Shown here: in pieces, positions 48,526-60,559 of the stretch
Position numbering within the stretch: the stretch's first letter is position 1
Layout: the number at the start of each line of letters is the position of its first letter
NCBI RefSeq assembly: GCF_030272615.1
Contig: NC_081414.1
Location: 824,826,396-824,890,395 of the forward strand
DNA length: 64,000 bases
Origin: Cryptomeria japonica
Lineage: Eukaryota > Streptophyta > Pinopsida > Cupressales > Cupressaceae
Direction of reading: 5' to 3'
Translations under genes and position numbers: made by a program
The notes under the pieces: model-generated
What the model was told of the DNA's origin: nothing
Seen by the model: the letters and a program-made list of their open reading frames with translations, nothing else
Database searches by the model: none

Positions 48526-48653
48526 TGGAGAAATGCAGACCTAAAAAGATATATGTTGGACTCAAATGTATGTCGGAGCTTGTCAGATTCATATCGGATT
48601 AAACTGGACTCATGTTGCCAGATCACAAAACTATCAATGACAACATTCTAACA
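48526..48653 (-). repeat. LTR F, right part
   Basis: Resumes LTR F after D-E and ends CATTCTAACA. A purine-tract remnant (48654-48667, minus strand AAAAGAGGAGAT) follows, so F was a 3' LTR of a minus-strand element. Its last 24 bases recur exactly at 61321-61344. Confidence 0.72.
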
Positions 48654-48667
48654 ATCTCCTCTTTTGT

Positions 48668-49665
48668 TGTTGAATATCTAGGCAACTAAGAGGGGGGGTG
48701 AATCAGTTGATAACATAAAACAATCTCTTTTATTCTTTTCACATCCATATCCAAACCAACATATTTAATTAACATAGATATAGCATGAAAAGCATAAACA
48801 TACAACAGATCACACAATGAACACCAGATATGACGTGGAAAACCCAAGAAGGGAAAAACCACGAAGAATGTTAGTTCTCAATATAAAACACCACTTAAGG
48901 TGACACCTATTAAGGTGAGTTTTACAAAGGGTGTCTCATTGCCAAAATGATCACTGTAGGTGGACTCATTGCCCAGAAAAAGGCTCATTGCTGAAGAGAG
49001 AAAGAAAGAAAGAAATAATCCACTAATCAAACACAATTTGCAAATTGTATTGCTTCTAGTGCCTCAACACCAACACACTCTTACATATCACTAATAGTCA
49101 GATATTTTCTTAAAAATATCGCATATCTTCAAAATAATGTCACACTTTTCCATATGAAACATAATCAGATCATCCTCATATATACATATATATATATATT
49201 GTCTTTTGAGAAGCATAATCTTCCAAGTCAGCCACGGTAGAGTTCTAGAATAGGTCAACACTAATCATTCTGATAGTGGGAAGGAATGAGAAGTAGACCA
49301 TACCACAACACACATCAATAGTCAGATCAACACATTACAAACATTAGAAATTCCAGACCCAAAACATGACTCACACGCTACACCAAAATCCACTACACAT
49401 CCTCAAATTATGGACCTAATATGGACCCAAACATAATCACCCAAAACATGAAAAATAAGAATGGAACCTCGATACACATGAATACCATTGGTCAACACCA
49501 TATCCAATAACCAGGGATATCTGGATCACTATCAACACATCTTCCAAAGCACTAAAGATTCTGGGAACACATATTCTGTATCACCAATACAAAGAACATC
49601 AATGAAAACCTTTGTGTTGACATCAATGACAACCACTCAACATCATCACCATCATATCTGCAACA
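48668..49665 (-). repeat. Element G 3' LTR
   Basis: Starts TGTTGAATATCTAGG with a G-tract at 48690-48702 and ends TCTGCAACA, judged by analogy with the other LTR/PPT junctions. The right boundary is uncertain because the adjoining PPT is degraded. Confidence 0.62.
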
Positions 49666-49849
49666 TTTTTTATTGATGGCAACATTAAAACTAACAACTA
49701 TCTGCATATATACAAAATAGTCTATACATATCTACATAGCTACTCACTCCTCACTCCCCCTTTGACATCAATTGCAAAGGGTACAAACAAAAAATGCTAT
49801 ATACAAAATCCCCCTAAAAGAAAATTGAACTAACTAGATGATTGTTTGA

Positions 49850-51314
49850 TTTTTTAAATATGTGTAGTCCAACTACCTGTATTGTTATCTCAATGCTAAA
49901 TAGAATCTATTAGAAGTTATGTCTGCACTTGGAGGGATACCAAAGTGTACTCTATTTCTTCGTTTGATCTTGGCTCAGAGAAAGTGAATTTTTGTGCCTT
50001 GGATAAGGCATGGTTCTTCAATGAGATGTAGTTACTACACATATCCCTTAACTAACCTAGAGGAAGGATAATGTTATCCCTCTGCTACTGAAGTTCAAAT
50101 TAATTTTTGTGTAGTCCCTTAGTAGTCGATCTTCCTGAGCTAGAGAAATCCTGAGATAGCTTAAAGATATAATAATATTGTTTGATTTTTGACTCGATGG
50201 AGTGAATCTCTTCCTTGATGATCTTGGTGGCCTTTGGCCACTATATATTATACAGATACAATGTATTTCCACCAGAAAGACATGCTTGTGCTTGAGCTAT
50301 AAGTTGAGATAAATCACTGTGTGCATTTTCACACTTACCTTTTCAGTATTGTAAGAGCTTCTCCTTTTTAGCTTCCTTTTCTCTTGCAACTTTTGTTTCC
50401 ACGAAGGATGAATAGTTCTTTTAAGAATTTAAGAAAGTTAAATTACATTTATCCAGGATAGAGGAAGATGAATCAACTAAACTATTCGGGATAACACTAT
50501 GTAGTGCAACTATTGCCTCTTCAATAAACTTATTCTTTTCCTACAGATCTTTAAAGATATCTTTCTTAGCTAAATCCTGAATGGCTTCTCCAATCTAAAA
50601 CTTTTGAATTGGATCAACTTTGGTAAAATCAACAATTAACTGAGAAGAATTAATTAGTTGGAAGGTAAGGGGTGCAATGAGTAAACTCTTCAAAGAATCA
50701 TCAAGGGTACCGAAGCTGGTACCTTCATCTTCTTTTACCTTAGTGTCTTATACTATGACACATTTCTTAGATGATATATTTTACTCTTCTTTATTTTCTT
50801 CCATATGATACTTCACCACTTCAAAGTTGTCTGGAGGGATATCAACAACTTTAGGTACATGTATCGAAGGATCGTCATCCATAACATTATTTGAAGCAAC
50901 ATTATCTGAGGTAACATTGTCTATGACAACTTCAATAGACATAATCTCAGGTGCATCTATACATGGACCGATATCATCAATTGAAAACATTCCAAGTTTA
51001 CTTGCCATAGTCCTAAGAAATTCTACTATTTCTAATTTTAGTTTTTTTAGAACTTGTATATCTTCCATAAGGATATCCGATCTCTTGTCGGTCCAGAGCT
51101 TAGTTTTGCAAACTTGGTCAAGGGATGATTTATTTTACTTAGAAAGAGTATTCCCAATAGTTTCCAAAGCATACTTCTTATTTTCTTGATCCTCTTTTAT
51201 TGCATTTTGACTAAGCTCATCCAAAACTTTTTAAAGAACTTATGATATATCCTTTTTGAAATCTTCTAAAACAACATCTTATCTTATGCAATATTGTACA
51301 AAATCCTTTACTAT
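49850..51314 (-). pseudogene. Element G ORF2, C-terminal half
   Basis: The best segment is 51068-50781 (MEDIQVLKKLKLE; later an Asp/Asn/Val-rich acidic stretch). Upstream and downstream sequence is Lys/Glu/Leu-rich with coiled-coil character, but stops occur every 30-90 codons. Position and composition match the C-terminal half of ORF2 in element C, but residue identity is weak, so homology rests mainly on order. Confidence 0.5.
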
Positions 51315-52462
51315 TGTTATTGGAATCAAGGAACACTGAGAGGGTGAGTGAATCAGTGTTCTGCAATTTTTACCTTGATTAACCTGATCCTTTAACCACT
51401 TAATACTTATGCAGAAAAGTAAAGTGTGGAAACATAAAGCAAAGATCAACAACACCATAACACCAAGATTTTTATGTGGAAACCTGGTTAAGGGAAAAAA
51501 CAAAGTGGGATTCAAACCCACAATATTAATATACTCTGTTGAAAGTATAAAAATATTACATAAGGGGAATGAACATGCATTCAGGCACATTGCCTAGAGT
51601 TCACTACTCAAATTACAAGTAAAGAACTGGAACCTCGAAAGGCTCACCACCTTACAAAATGATTATTGAAGATCACAATGAGGTTTGAACTATTAAATAG
51701 CATCAACAAATGCCTGAGTATAGTTCTGATCAAGTACAAAACACATATTCTTACTCTGCTCTACAACACTGCTCTGTTTGGATATTTTGCATCATACTAG
51801 AGCTCAAATCTTCACCATGCGCATGTGAAAATGCACATAATCACTCATACACAATTCGCATGACCATCAATATCCAAAATGATCAAATTAAAATATCTTA
51901 TATATCTGTATCACCAATTTAGGTCACCACCATGTTAGCTTCAAGAACACGTCACAAAAGATGAAATGTGTACATAAGTCAGCTCAATCCGAACCAAAAC
52001 AACCATGTGGACAAAAAATAAATATCCACACACTTTCTACATGACGGATCATCAACCTCAAACACATAAACACTCATCAAAATCAATCCATAAGATTTGG
52101 ATAATGCATTTCCACATGTTACCACTGATAACCACTTTCTTTACCAAAAACCAATCTACCGAATCTCACTAACCAAAACAAGACTTATTATCAGAGGCCA
52201 CAAACTTGGAATAAGGTAAATTGCATATCCACAATATATCTCTCATATCCGCAAAGAAAAATTCTCAACCAAAATGATCCACCAACCAAAACACTGTACA
52301 TACTGCCGAATACACTGTTCTACTCATTGGACTTAACAAAAAAATAATGAATCTTTAATCAATCTTCCTGAATGATGAAAACATGAACTACGAATGTGAA
52401 ATCTGATATGAGTTGCCACCAATGACAACATCTGATCATACATGCATCACCTCTTGCCAACA
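51315..52462 (-). mobile_element. Solo LTR H inside ORF2 of element G
   Basis: Starts TGTTATTGGAATC, has the G-tract GAGAGGGTGAGTGAATC (about 51337-51353) and ends TTGCCAACA. ORF2-type sequence stands on both sides, with no PBS or PPT at either edge. The flanks ACTAT and ATTGT match at three of five bases, with two transitions, which could be an aged TSD. The LTR resembles K. Confidence 0.7.
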
Positions 52463-53305
52463 ATTGTTTCCTTATCTTCTTCATCGATATCAATATACAT
52501 ATTGCGCGACCTCTTTTAGGTTTTCTTCAAGTGCTATAGAGTTGAACAATCTGTCGACATCCAGAGGTTCCTTGATTACTTTCTTTCCTTTTCCATTTCT
52601 AACATGAATTCTAAACTATTTTGGTTCTGATTCCTTTGACTCTTCTACTACCGATTCTACATCAATAATTTTTCTTTTGACTTCCTTTCGCTTTCTCTTC
52701 TTGAATGGGGTGGATGAGGGAATCTCTTTCTTCTTTTTTGTCGAATTCTCCTTCACTTATTCCAAAGATTCCTTCTCTTTGACTGGGGTTCAGGATGAAG
52801 CAACAATCCTTCTAGATCTCTTGACCTTCTCAACTTATTTTGCGGAAACACAAGCTTCCTTTAAAGATTCATTAATGACCTTTTGTGCATTCTTCTTCCT
52901 TTCGTTCTTGGTCTCTTCCATGTGAACTTCCATAGACTTTTCTAGAGCAATCCCAAATCTTTTGTGAGTCTCATCAACTAGACTTTCCAATAGAACTTTT
53001 TCCAGTAATTCCAAAATATCCTCAAAAACTTCATAACCTAAAGTAGGGAAATACTTGGTTCTTGGAAATACAGCTTCCATAATCCACTTATCTATCGTGA
53101 TAAAAAAATATGATATCATTTTTGTACTTTTCCACAATTGACTTAGGGATTCTTTCCCTATTGTGCATCTTATACTAAAAAATAGAGAAGAATGAGGTAA
53201 ATGCAACATCTTGTGTAGTACTATCTTGGAAACTTGATGGAAATAAATGGACTTCCACATTGGTTTAAACACAAACTTTATCAAGGGTTTCAACAGTTCC
53301 AACAT
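52463..53305 (-). pseudogene. Element G ORF2, middle part
   Basis: Frame 53305-52835 includes AVFPRTKYFPTLGYE, matching the region of element C near 38370 (AVEPRT, stop, then PPIGYE). The Lys/Arg-rich stretch after it (52830-52600, TPFKKRKRKEVKRK) matches C's linker near 38100. Stops lie near 52835 and 52620. Function unknown, as for the C copy. Confidence 0.58.
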
Positions 53306-54494
53306 AGGCGAAACCTATGTATTCTTCCTAGGCTACTACCTTTGGGCTTACTTTGGAAACTTTGAACACATATATATTGGGAAATTTAGGTGACATGTAT
53401 AGGTCTATTATAGGGCATAAAATATCATAAAGACTCCTTATGGTGACTTAAAATGGTGTAGCAACATACTGTCATTGGATTTCTTACTCTTTTCAAACTA
53501 GGGAAGACACCACTTTCAATGATTTAAGATATTTCAATTAAAACTTGTTTCAATCGACCAACCTTTGACTTGGAAGGATTATTATATAATTCTTGAGTTA
53601 ATCCCATTTTTTCCCAACCCCAAACACACTTTGACACCTTCAAATGCATTTTGACATCTCCTAAAACCTACTTCTAACATTGCCATACTCTGTCCTCTTA
53701 GGATAGTCATTTAAAACTCGATCAAAATTTCATGAAATAGTTTGAAAATTTTAGGTATGTTAGAATAATATAAGAAATAATCCTCCATAAAATTTCATGA
53801 TTTTTCACCATGCCAATTTGAAAAAATGATTTTTTTTTCTCGAACTAGAAACCCTAGGCAGGGTTCCGGACTGCAGTCACTAAAATGGCCATAACCTATT
53901 CAAATATTAACAAAATTGAACCAAAAAAAATAAATATAAAACTATACTCACACATCCATCTTTTCACATTGGTTTTAGTTTCATACTACCATACAAGTTC
54001 TTACTAGAGAGTTTTGCAAACTATTAATGCATAGAAAATATTTTTATTTTTTTACCTATCTATACTAAAAATGCAATAAATTTCACAAAAATCCATGAAA
54101 TTTGATGAGAACAATTGAAAATGAAATTAGATTCACAAAAATAACTTATCTAACCATTTTCATATCATGAAATGTGAAGTAAAATCCATACAAACCAAAA
54201 GAACAGTCTGCAGCATGAGAAAAAATTCATAAATAATGTACAAAACAAAGATTTGTTCTTCTCTATTCTCTCTCCAACCTCCAAATTCGAGTTTGGGTGG
54301 AATTTAAATACATTTTGGTTCAGATGAACTAATTCAACCAAACCACCAATAATTATTCTTAACAAGTACATCAATTTGACAACTTTTACAAAAGTTGCTT
54401 GACAACTATTTGAGCAACATTGGCAATTTTTGAGCAATTTTTACAACGTTTGACCAAATGACCCATAACTTTTCGAAATGACTCCAAATGATAA
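53306..54494. other. Non-coding insertion or spacer within ORF2 of G
   Basis: In element C the flanking ORF2 segments are adjacent, so about 1.2 kb is extra here. It has no coding motif. Phrases around AAAAGTTGC/TTGACAAC and GGCCATAACC recall 12590-13030 in element B. I could not find ends or a TSD. Confidence 0.4.
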
Positions 54495-55033
54495 TTAATT
54501 GTCTAAAATGACCTTATTAACATGAAACAAAATATTAAAATACAAAAACTCAAAATTTGACTCATGGAGGCCTAATAGGCCTTTGGGAGCTCCTGCACCA
54601 AAACTCCTCAAATGTTCTGCAATCTGATGTGCAACTGGTCTGTCAGATTCCCAAAATACCTTGCCAATTCTAGGAATATCTTGCATGAAGTAGAAAAAAA
54701 TAAATAATGATACGCTTCCATATTTGAATGCATGCTTCTTTTCTTTTCATTGTTTCAGATTCTCAAGGAATTGCAATTTAAACAACTCGCATAGATCACA
54801 GTCAATATTTTTCTCCAACATCTCATTAGCCATGTTTACTATTGTGGATTAAATAAAGTTATCGCAATTGGTAAAGTAGATCTTATTACCAATCATCATA
54901 TACTCATACTGAATGACAATATTCCCAACTGTGCTAATGGATAGAGAACACCCATCAAAAGCTGCCTTGGTCAATTTCTCAACATCTTTGTTCTTGTAGC
55001 CTTAGGAGTTGGAAGTGCTCCCGAATAATTTAA
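54495..55033 (-). pseudogene. Element G ORF2, conserved block near N-terminus
   Basis: The minus strand gives KDVEKLTKAAFDGCSLS, then CDLCELFKLQFLENL (about 54830-54770) and GKVFWESDRPVAHQIAEHL (54670-54610). These match ELITLTG, DLCEVLLKNLFENL and WELHRPITHQISDF of element C. It is broken by stops, and homology ends at about 55033, the truncation point. Confidence 0.62.
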
Positions 55034-56138
55034 TCTAGTGACAACCTGTTGGGACTCATTAAAATTGAGTCAATTTTGGAGGCCCATTCAAATTTTTGCT
55101 TTGCATTTCCAAATGAGTTAGTCTGAATGGCCTAGTTAGAGAGAGGGCAAAATGGAGCCAATTGATTTTCAAAGGGTAAGGCTTGAGAATCATGTCCTAC
55201 ACCTTTCATTTGGCCTATTCAGTGATGTCCAAGTTTCAGAATTCAGTTTGGATAAGTTTACTAGGTACCCATTTCGAGGGGTGAGCTGAAAGTGCATTTT
55301 AGGCACAAATGCAGATTTTATTGAGTAGCCTACTTTGAGTGCTTATATCTTTTTCCATGTTGATCGTCATGAAGAATTTCAAAATGGATTGAATTCTATG
55401 TATAAAAGTGTGCCTCTGTGCAAAATTTCAAGTCTTCATGAATTCATTTGCTCAGTTTTTGAAGCTTGAACTGTTTGCAGTTTGAATGTTTTGACAAATC
55501 CTTGTTTTAGCACCTAGTCAAAGCCCTGTTTCGCACAAGTGTAAAAGTTGCCTTAGTGAGTCTCATGCCAGAATGTTTGTTCCAGGCTATTTTTGGTATA
55601 AATGATGAGTCATGTTTCAAATTTCAAGCCTCTTCCAATCCGTTTGATCGGTTTTCAAAAGGGTTCATTGAATCATCGTTTTCAGTCTTTCGCACTTTCA
55701 TTGTCGTATCAGTAGATTGTGGCCATTTTCATGAGCATGCCATTTGTACCCAGTCAGGATTTTGGTTGAACTGAGATTTCTAAGTTTTAATAGACACTTC
55801 AAGGTACCTATGTTTCAAATTTGTGGGTGTACGGAGGTCGTTTGGTATTTTTGAGATAGGCATCATATGTTGCCAGAACATTGACTTCATCAGGTCCGCA
55901 GTGTCGACAAAGCCAGTTGGGCATTTTCGGAAATTAATATCTCTTCACTCGGGATTCATTTTGAAAAACTGCTTGGCAGAGTTCATCCTTGTATATCAGA
56001 GTACACGCCTGTCAGATGGTGAGGTCCAGAAAGGTGTTTTGACCACTTTGAAAATTACGTCTTCGTGATTAAATGCGAAAGTGTGGCGTAATTGCTTGAA
56101 AGTTGCAAAACTCAGTCTGATGATCCGAAAACGATGCC
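55034..56138. other. Unassigned sequence
   Basis: Frames of 72 and 81 codons (55556-55774 and 55823-56068, plus) have no recognised motif. It repeats phrases such as TTTCAAATTTCAAGCC and looks like an old repeat of unknown type. Confidence 0.35.
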
Positions 56139-56140
56139 GA

Positions 56141-56839
56141 TCATTTCTAGAGGTGTGTTTAAGGTTCTTGAAGCTTTTCAGAGGTCAGTTGCATGAAAAC
56201 AAAATTTTTTTTAGTCAATCCCACTTTGGGGACTGACCTGACTTGTCGCTTTGTGTCTTTTAAGCAAGATTCAAATCGTTATATTCAATCATATGTCATA
56301 TGATGTAAGTATAAAGGAAGAGCATGGAGATTGAGGTATTTCACAGGCAAGCAACATAATGGACAAAGGAGTAATACCAAATTTTAGAGAAAAATTCTTT
56401 AAAAGCATTCCACCATCAAAAAACCGATTTTGAGGTCTGGTACATCATGAATTTGCACTACATAATTTTTCCTCCTTTGTTGTAAGGGATCATTTCCAGA
56501 GGTGTGTTTAAGGTTCCTGAAGCTTTTCAGAGGTCAGTTGCATGAAAACGAAATTTTTTTTAGTCAGTCCCACTTTGGGGCCCGACCTGACTTGTCGCTT
56601 TGTGTCTTTTAAGCAAGATTCAAATCATTATATTCAATCATATGTCATATGATGTAAGTATAAAGTAAGAGCATGGAGATTGAGGTATTTCACAAGCAAG
56701 CAACATAATGGACAAAGGAGTAATACCAAATTTCAGAGAAAAATTCTTTAAAAGCATTCCACCATCAAAAAACCGATTTTGAGGTCTAGTACATCATGAA
56801 TTTGTACTACATAATTTTTCCTCCTTTGTTGTAAGGGAT
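56141..56839. repeat. 349-bp direct tandem duplication
   Basis: 56141-56489 is repeated as 56490-56839 with few differences (CATTTCTAGAGG against CATTTCCAGAGG; GGGGACTGACC against GGGGCCCGACC). The copies abut, with no TG/CA ends or TSD, so this is local duplication and not an LTR pair. Confidence 0.92.
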
Positions 56840-57189
56840 AATTTTCTTTGTCCTAGTATGGAAAAGGAGGTGTTGACCTCAAAATAGGTGGGAAGCCAGC
56901 ATGGCTAATTGTTACTCCTAAATCATTGGCAGACTTGGAAGGGGGTTGTGTGGGTCTATGGTATGACAGGTTTTGAAATTTCCAACAAAATACAATAAGC
57001 AGGCTTAAAGCCCAGCCCTCCCACAATATGGTAAATGGTGTTTTAAAACTTAAATCAAATACAAATGGTGAAAGAAGGGTGGAGTGTGGCGTGGTTCGGG
57101 AAAATGGAAGAAGCTTCAGCAAAATGCAATGGTAGATCAAAGCCAAGAGCTCCACGTGCCTCCCCATCTCCCTTTGCTTTGGCGTGAAC

Positions 57190-57790
57190 CTTCTGCAATG
57201 TGTGGAATAGATGTCAATTTAGAATGTGGATCAGGCAAGGATGTTGTGGTACTGCTGGAGGGTCTAGTTTTGCCAATGAAGCGGTGAAGTTATTGCTTCA
57301 GTCAGGTGTTGATGTTAATCATTTGGATGCTAATGGAAAGAGGACTTTGGATGTAACAATGGCTTCCCCAAAGCTTTCTAATGGAAAGGCTATGCTAGAA
57401 TATATGTTAAGTTCAGGATGCCAGGTTAGTTCTTTCATGAAAATACCAAAATCTAGTTTCTGATAGTGGTTTCTCTTTGTCTCATATTGGATCTGAAACT
57501 TACAAAGATTCACATGGAGGAGGGCCTAACAGTCTATGGTTCTTCTCCTCCTCTTTCTTTGTCTCCAAAAGAACTGAGCTCTAAATATTTTTCCACATTT
57601 TAAAAAGTTTTCTGAGTGCCCTTTTGCCCATCCTGGAGAAAATGCCAAAAGACGAGACCCTTGAAGGTATCACTATAGCTGTGTTCCTTGCTTGGAGTTT
57701 CGTAAAAGGTCTTGTAGGCTTGGTGATGGAGAAGGAGCATGGCAGATTGCGTCGTGAATGAGGGGCTACAGTCAAATAGAAGCAAATGGG
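57190..57790 (+). pseudogene. Broken ankyrin-repeat/CCCH zinc-finger protein gene (plant TZF type)
   Basis: 57214-57240 gives DVNLECGSGK. After a small frame-shifting deletion, 57243-57415 gives CGTAGGSSFANEAVKLLLQSG and then DVNHLDANGKRTLDV, an ankyrin repeat. At 57620-57720 SECPFAHPGENAKRRDP, a stop, then YHYSCVPCLEFRKRSCRLGD is the Cys-rich start of a plant tandem CCCH finger region. This order (ankyrins, then CCCH fingers) is that of plant arginine-rich TZF proteins, which act in mRNA turnover and stress response. The linker, the rest of the fingers and the C-terminus are missing or deleted. CAG/GTTAGT at 57422-57429 could be a splice donor, but such genes are often intronless. It is a dead gene copy or captured fragment. 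Confidence 0.75.
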
Positions 57791-58305
57791 TGTTTCCCCC
57801 AAATTCAACGATGGCCAACATCCTCTTTCCTACGTGACATATAGAAGGGCAAAGTTAAAAGAAACCAGCATGATTTTGATAAAGTTGATCCAAATTCTTG
57901 TGGCTTTCATAAATCTCAATTGGCAAGTGGAAGGCATTATAAATTTCATGCAAATGTTTAAGATGCACCATTAAAGTTGCAGAGAAAGCTTCAAAAATGA
58001 AGTTCCAGGCTAAAACTACTTGTCCCACATTCATTGGGCAAAGGAATATTATGATATTTATAACAAACACTCCACACAAGTATAATGTCAAAGCTCAAGA
58101 GGCTTTTGACACAAGGTGCTATGGGTGCCCAAGGTGGACCCCACGCATGTGGGCATGGATCCCAAGGAGACTAAAGAGGCTGACTGAGCGGTGACAGGTG
58201 GACCCCATATAGGCACAGATCCTGAGGCAGCTGAATTTTGTAGACAAAGGGTGGCTTAACTAGTGAGCAAGTTCAAGACGATTTGACCGTGCGTGCAATT
58301 TTGCA
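57791..58305. other. Unassigned sequence
   Basis: No convincing frame. The stretch 58110-58230 repeats GTGGACCCCA and GGATCCCAAGGAG-like phrases, suggesting an old repeat. Confidence 0.35.
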
Positions 58306-58309
58306 GGCC

Positions 58310-58560
58310 GAAGATGCTCGCTGGTTAAGGGTTGCAAAATGGCGAAAAGCGCATGCCAAAAACATAGCGAAAATGAGGAGTTAAAGACCATGCAGCTTCG
58401 GGAGATCCAGCAGTCGATGCGACTTCGTGAAAGGAAGATGCTCGTTGATTAAGGTCTGTGAAATGGTGAAAAGATTAGTGATGATTAAAGACCTGGTAGT
58501 TTCGAGAGATCCAACAACTCACGTGATTTCAGAGCCCGAAGATGCACGCTAGTTACCTGA
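58310..58560. repeat. Degenerate tandem repeat, unit about 104-124 bases
   Basis: GAAGATGCTCG recurs at 58310, 58434 and (as GAAGATGCACG) 58538. Matching phrases lie between, such as TTCGGGAGATCCA against TTCGAGAGATCCA, and AAATGGCGAAAAG against AAATGGTGAAAAG. Confidence 0.72.
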
Positions 58561-60050
58561 CGATGACGTGGCAATGAGTAAGCAGCTTGGTGGCAGACAC
58601 ATGGCAGAATGATGAGGTGTCATCCTAGATGGTGCCCAGTGGACCATATCAACCAATCAGAGGTCACCACGTGGCAGGGCATCAGGCCAAAATCAAAGGC
58701 AAAAATGGATGAAAAATTAAAATTAAATGTATAGTCTCAACTATACAAGAATTTCGAAAAATTTAAATGATTGGAGGCACATGAGTGATTAATTCGCTTA
58801 GAGGCTTATTTTTGGCCAAAATATGAAGTATTATATATTGCCGAAAAGCTCTCAAGATGAGGAATGCAGTTATGGAGTTAGTGTCAATAGATATGGGATG
58901 CCTCGAGAGAAGTTTACATGGGAATGAAGAAGATATTTTTGCAGTTAGGGACAAAGGAGACAATTGGCATGTTCTGATGGATTATGATCTTTTCCCCTCT
59001 CCTTCTTATTCCCAATTCTTCTCAATTGTAGGGGTTCCAACTTTTGAGAGATTTTCTCCAAGGGAGAAATCCAAAATTGCAGGTTCCAGTGATGGCATCT
59101 TTTTATTTTTGCAAATGACAGTGTGTTCTTCGAGGTTTTTAGTGTTGTCTTTGTTGTAAGTTTGGTTTCAGTTTGCAAGTTTACACATATGCAAGGCATG
59201 TGTGAGTTCCCACAAAATTGTCTCCAAAATACCATTCAAGTTCATACAATTTCATTTTATCAAGGGTAATTCGGATTTGTTTCTTTCAGTCTTCTCTGAG
59301 AGTGTAATGTGTGTTTTTGGGTATTCTTCAAGGAAGGATTTAAATCCTGAAATCCTACATTAGTGATTTTGAGTGTGTAAATTGGATATGTATGAGTATG
59401 GTTTTGTGACAGAGCAGAGGATTGTGTTAGTGTAAGGCATTAATACATGAGAATTTAATATATAAAATAACTAGTAACTGAGAACTCTCTTTCAGTTTTA
59501 TGAATGACTCTATGGCCTAGATAAGGCACTGGTCTTTTGTAACATTGAAGGGTTGTCAGAACATCATTTAAAAAATCAAATCAGAATTTCTTTTTATGTT
59601 TTATGTTATGTGGAAGTGTCCCTCCATCTCATGATTCAAACATTGTTGAGTTGTCAATGTAGATTTAGCCTATCTACAGTACCCTCCTTGTTTTTGAACC
59701 ATTTATGAGATCTATCTGCTTTATTGATGTTGTCATATGTGGATAATGAGTTTGAATTTTAAGCATCAAAGATATACCCGCCTAGGTTTTGTAGAGCCTG
59801 AAGAGTAGAAGGATTCATATCCTTGTCATGTTGTCCAAGCCCAGAGGTTCTTCATATATTGAACTAGCTACTTCATAGATCAATTGCAGGTGTACTTGGG
59901 TTAATCAGTTTTGATGAACAACACAACCTTCATCATATTCTTTGTGATATATAATGGTTCTTAAGGCCATACAAAATCATCATGGAATCTTCTCATTTCT
60001 ATTCTGACTCATTTGTCATCCAAATAGAAATTGGGAAAATCATTCCACAC
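58561..60050. other. Unassigned sequence with one 100-codon frame
   Basis: The frame 58857-59159 (plus) begins MRNAVMELVSIDMGCLERSL and resembles nothing I know. It has no family motif and no flanking gene structure. The remainder is AT-rich without repeats I can define. Confidence 0.35.
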
Positions 60051-60069
60051 ATTCAACTTCTTTTCAACT

Positions 60070-60390
60070 AGGGTTCAAAATTCAGGTTTAATCTTGAAGT
60101 CATCTCCTATTAGCTTGTTTCCCCATAAACTTTGCATCTTTTTATGGTCATATTCTTCCAATTTCACATGTATGTAAGCCCTAATATCTTTGGTCGGTAA
60201 AAATCCAAAGGGTATGCTAGATAGAGCACCCATCAGATCATTCTCAACCGATTTCTTGGGATATCTTTTGAAGCTTGGTTGGCATTGAGTGCTAATATCA
60301 ACAACAGTAGGTGTGGCCATTGATATAGATGCTAAAAACAACAAATTCGCAAGAAAAATACCTTTCACAAATTGCCAGGAAGCCCTAACC
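60070..60390 (-). pseudogene. ORF2 N-terminal fragment of the two-ORF family
   Basis: Frame 60368-60075 contains VENDLMGALSSIPFGFLPT and KDIRAYIHVKLEEYDHKKM. It aligns with element C (EDVRFYTKCRVEDLGHTQIK) and element B (KVKLDEFDHTKIRNL). It lies downstream of an ORF1 copy, in family order. The rest of ORF2 is missing to the left. Confidence 0.66.
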
Positions 60391-60559
60391 CTTGAACCAC
60401 CTTTTTGCTCTTTTTGCTTTCTTTCACTTCGAGTGAGAAAAATAACTTACTGAATTCTCCTTTTAACCTTTTTCTGTCCCACTTGCTCATAATAAATGTA
60501 AATTGAGAATATAGTACCACTTTATTGTCTATTCACTTAGTCTGAGTCCATAGAGACCT

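Larger units (their letters stand above)
48668..55033 (-). mobile_element. Element G: two-ORF family member, truncated
   Basis: Left LTR 48668-49665, PPT-like tracts (about 49755 and 49809) and ORF2 pieces at 49850-51314, 52463-53305 and 54495-55033 lie in element C order on the minus strand. ORF1, PBS and the second LTR are absent, so it is truncated at about 55033. Solo LTR H interrupts ORF2. G starts 14 bases after LTR F and so appears inserted at F's PPT. Confidence 0.68.

Noticed and set aside
56141-56839. Possible LTR pair
   Set aside because: Copies abut directly, lack TG...CA ends, TSD, PBS and internal region.
58857-59159. 100-codon plus-strand frame as a host gene
   Set aside because: No recognised domain, no exon structure or flanking support; left as unassigned.
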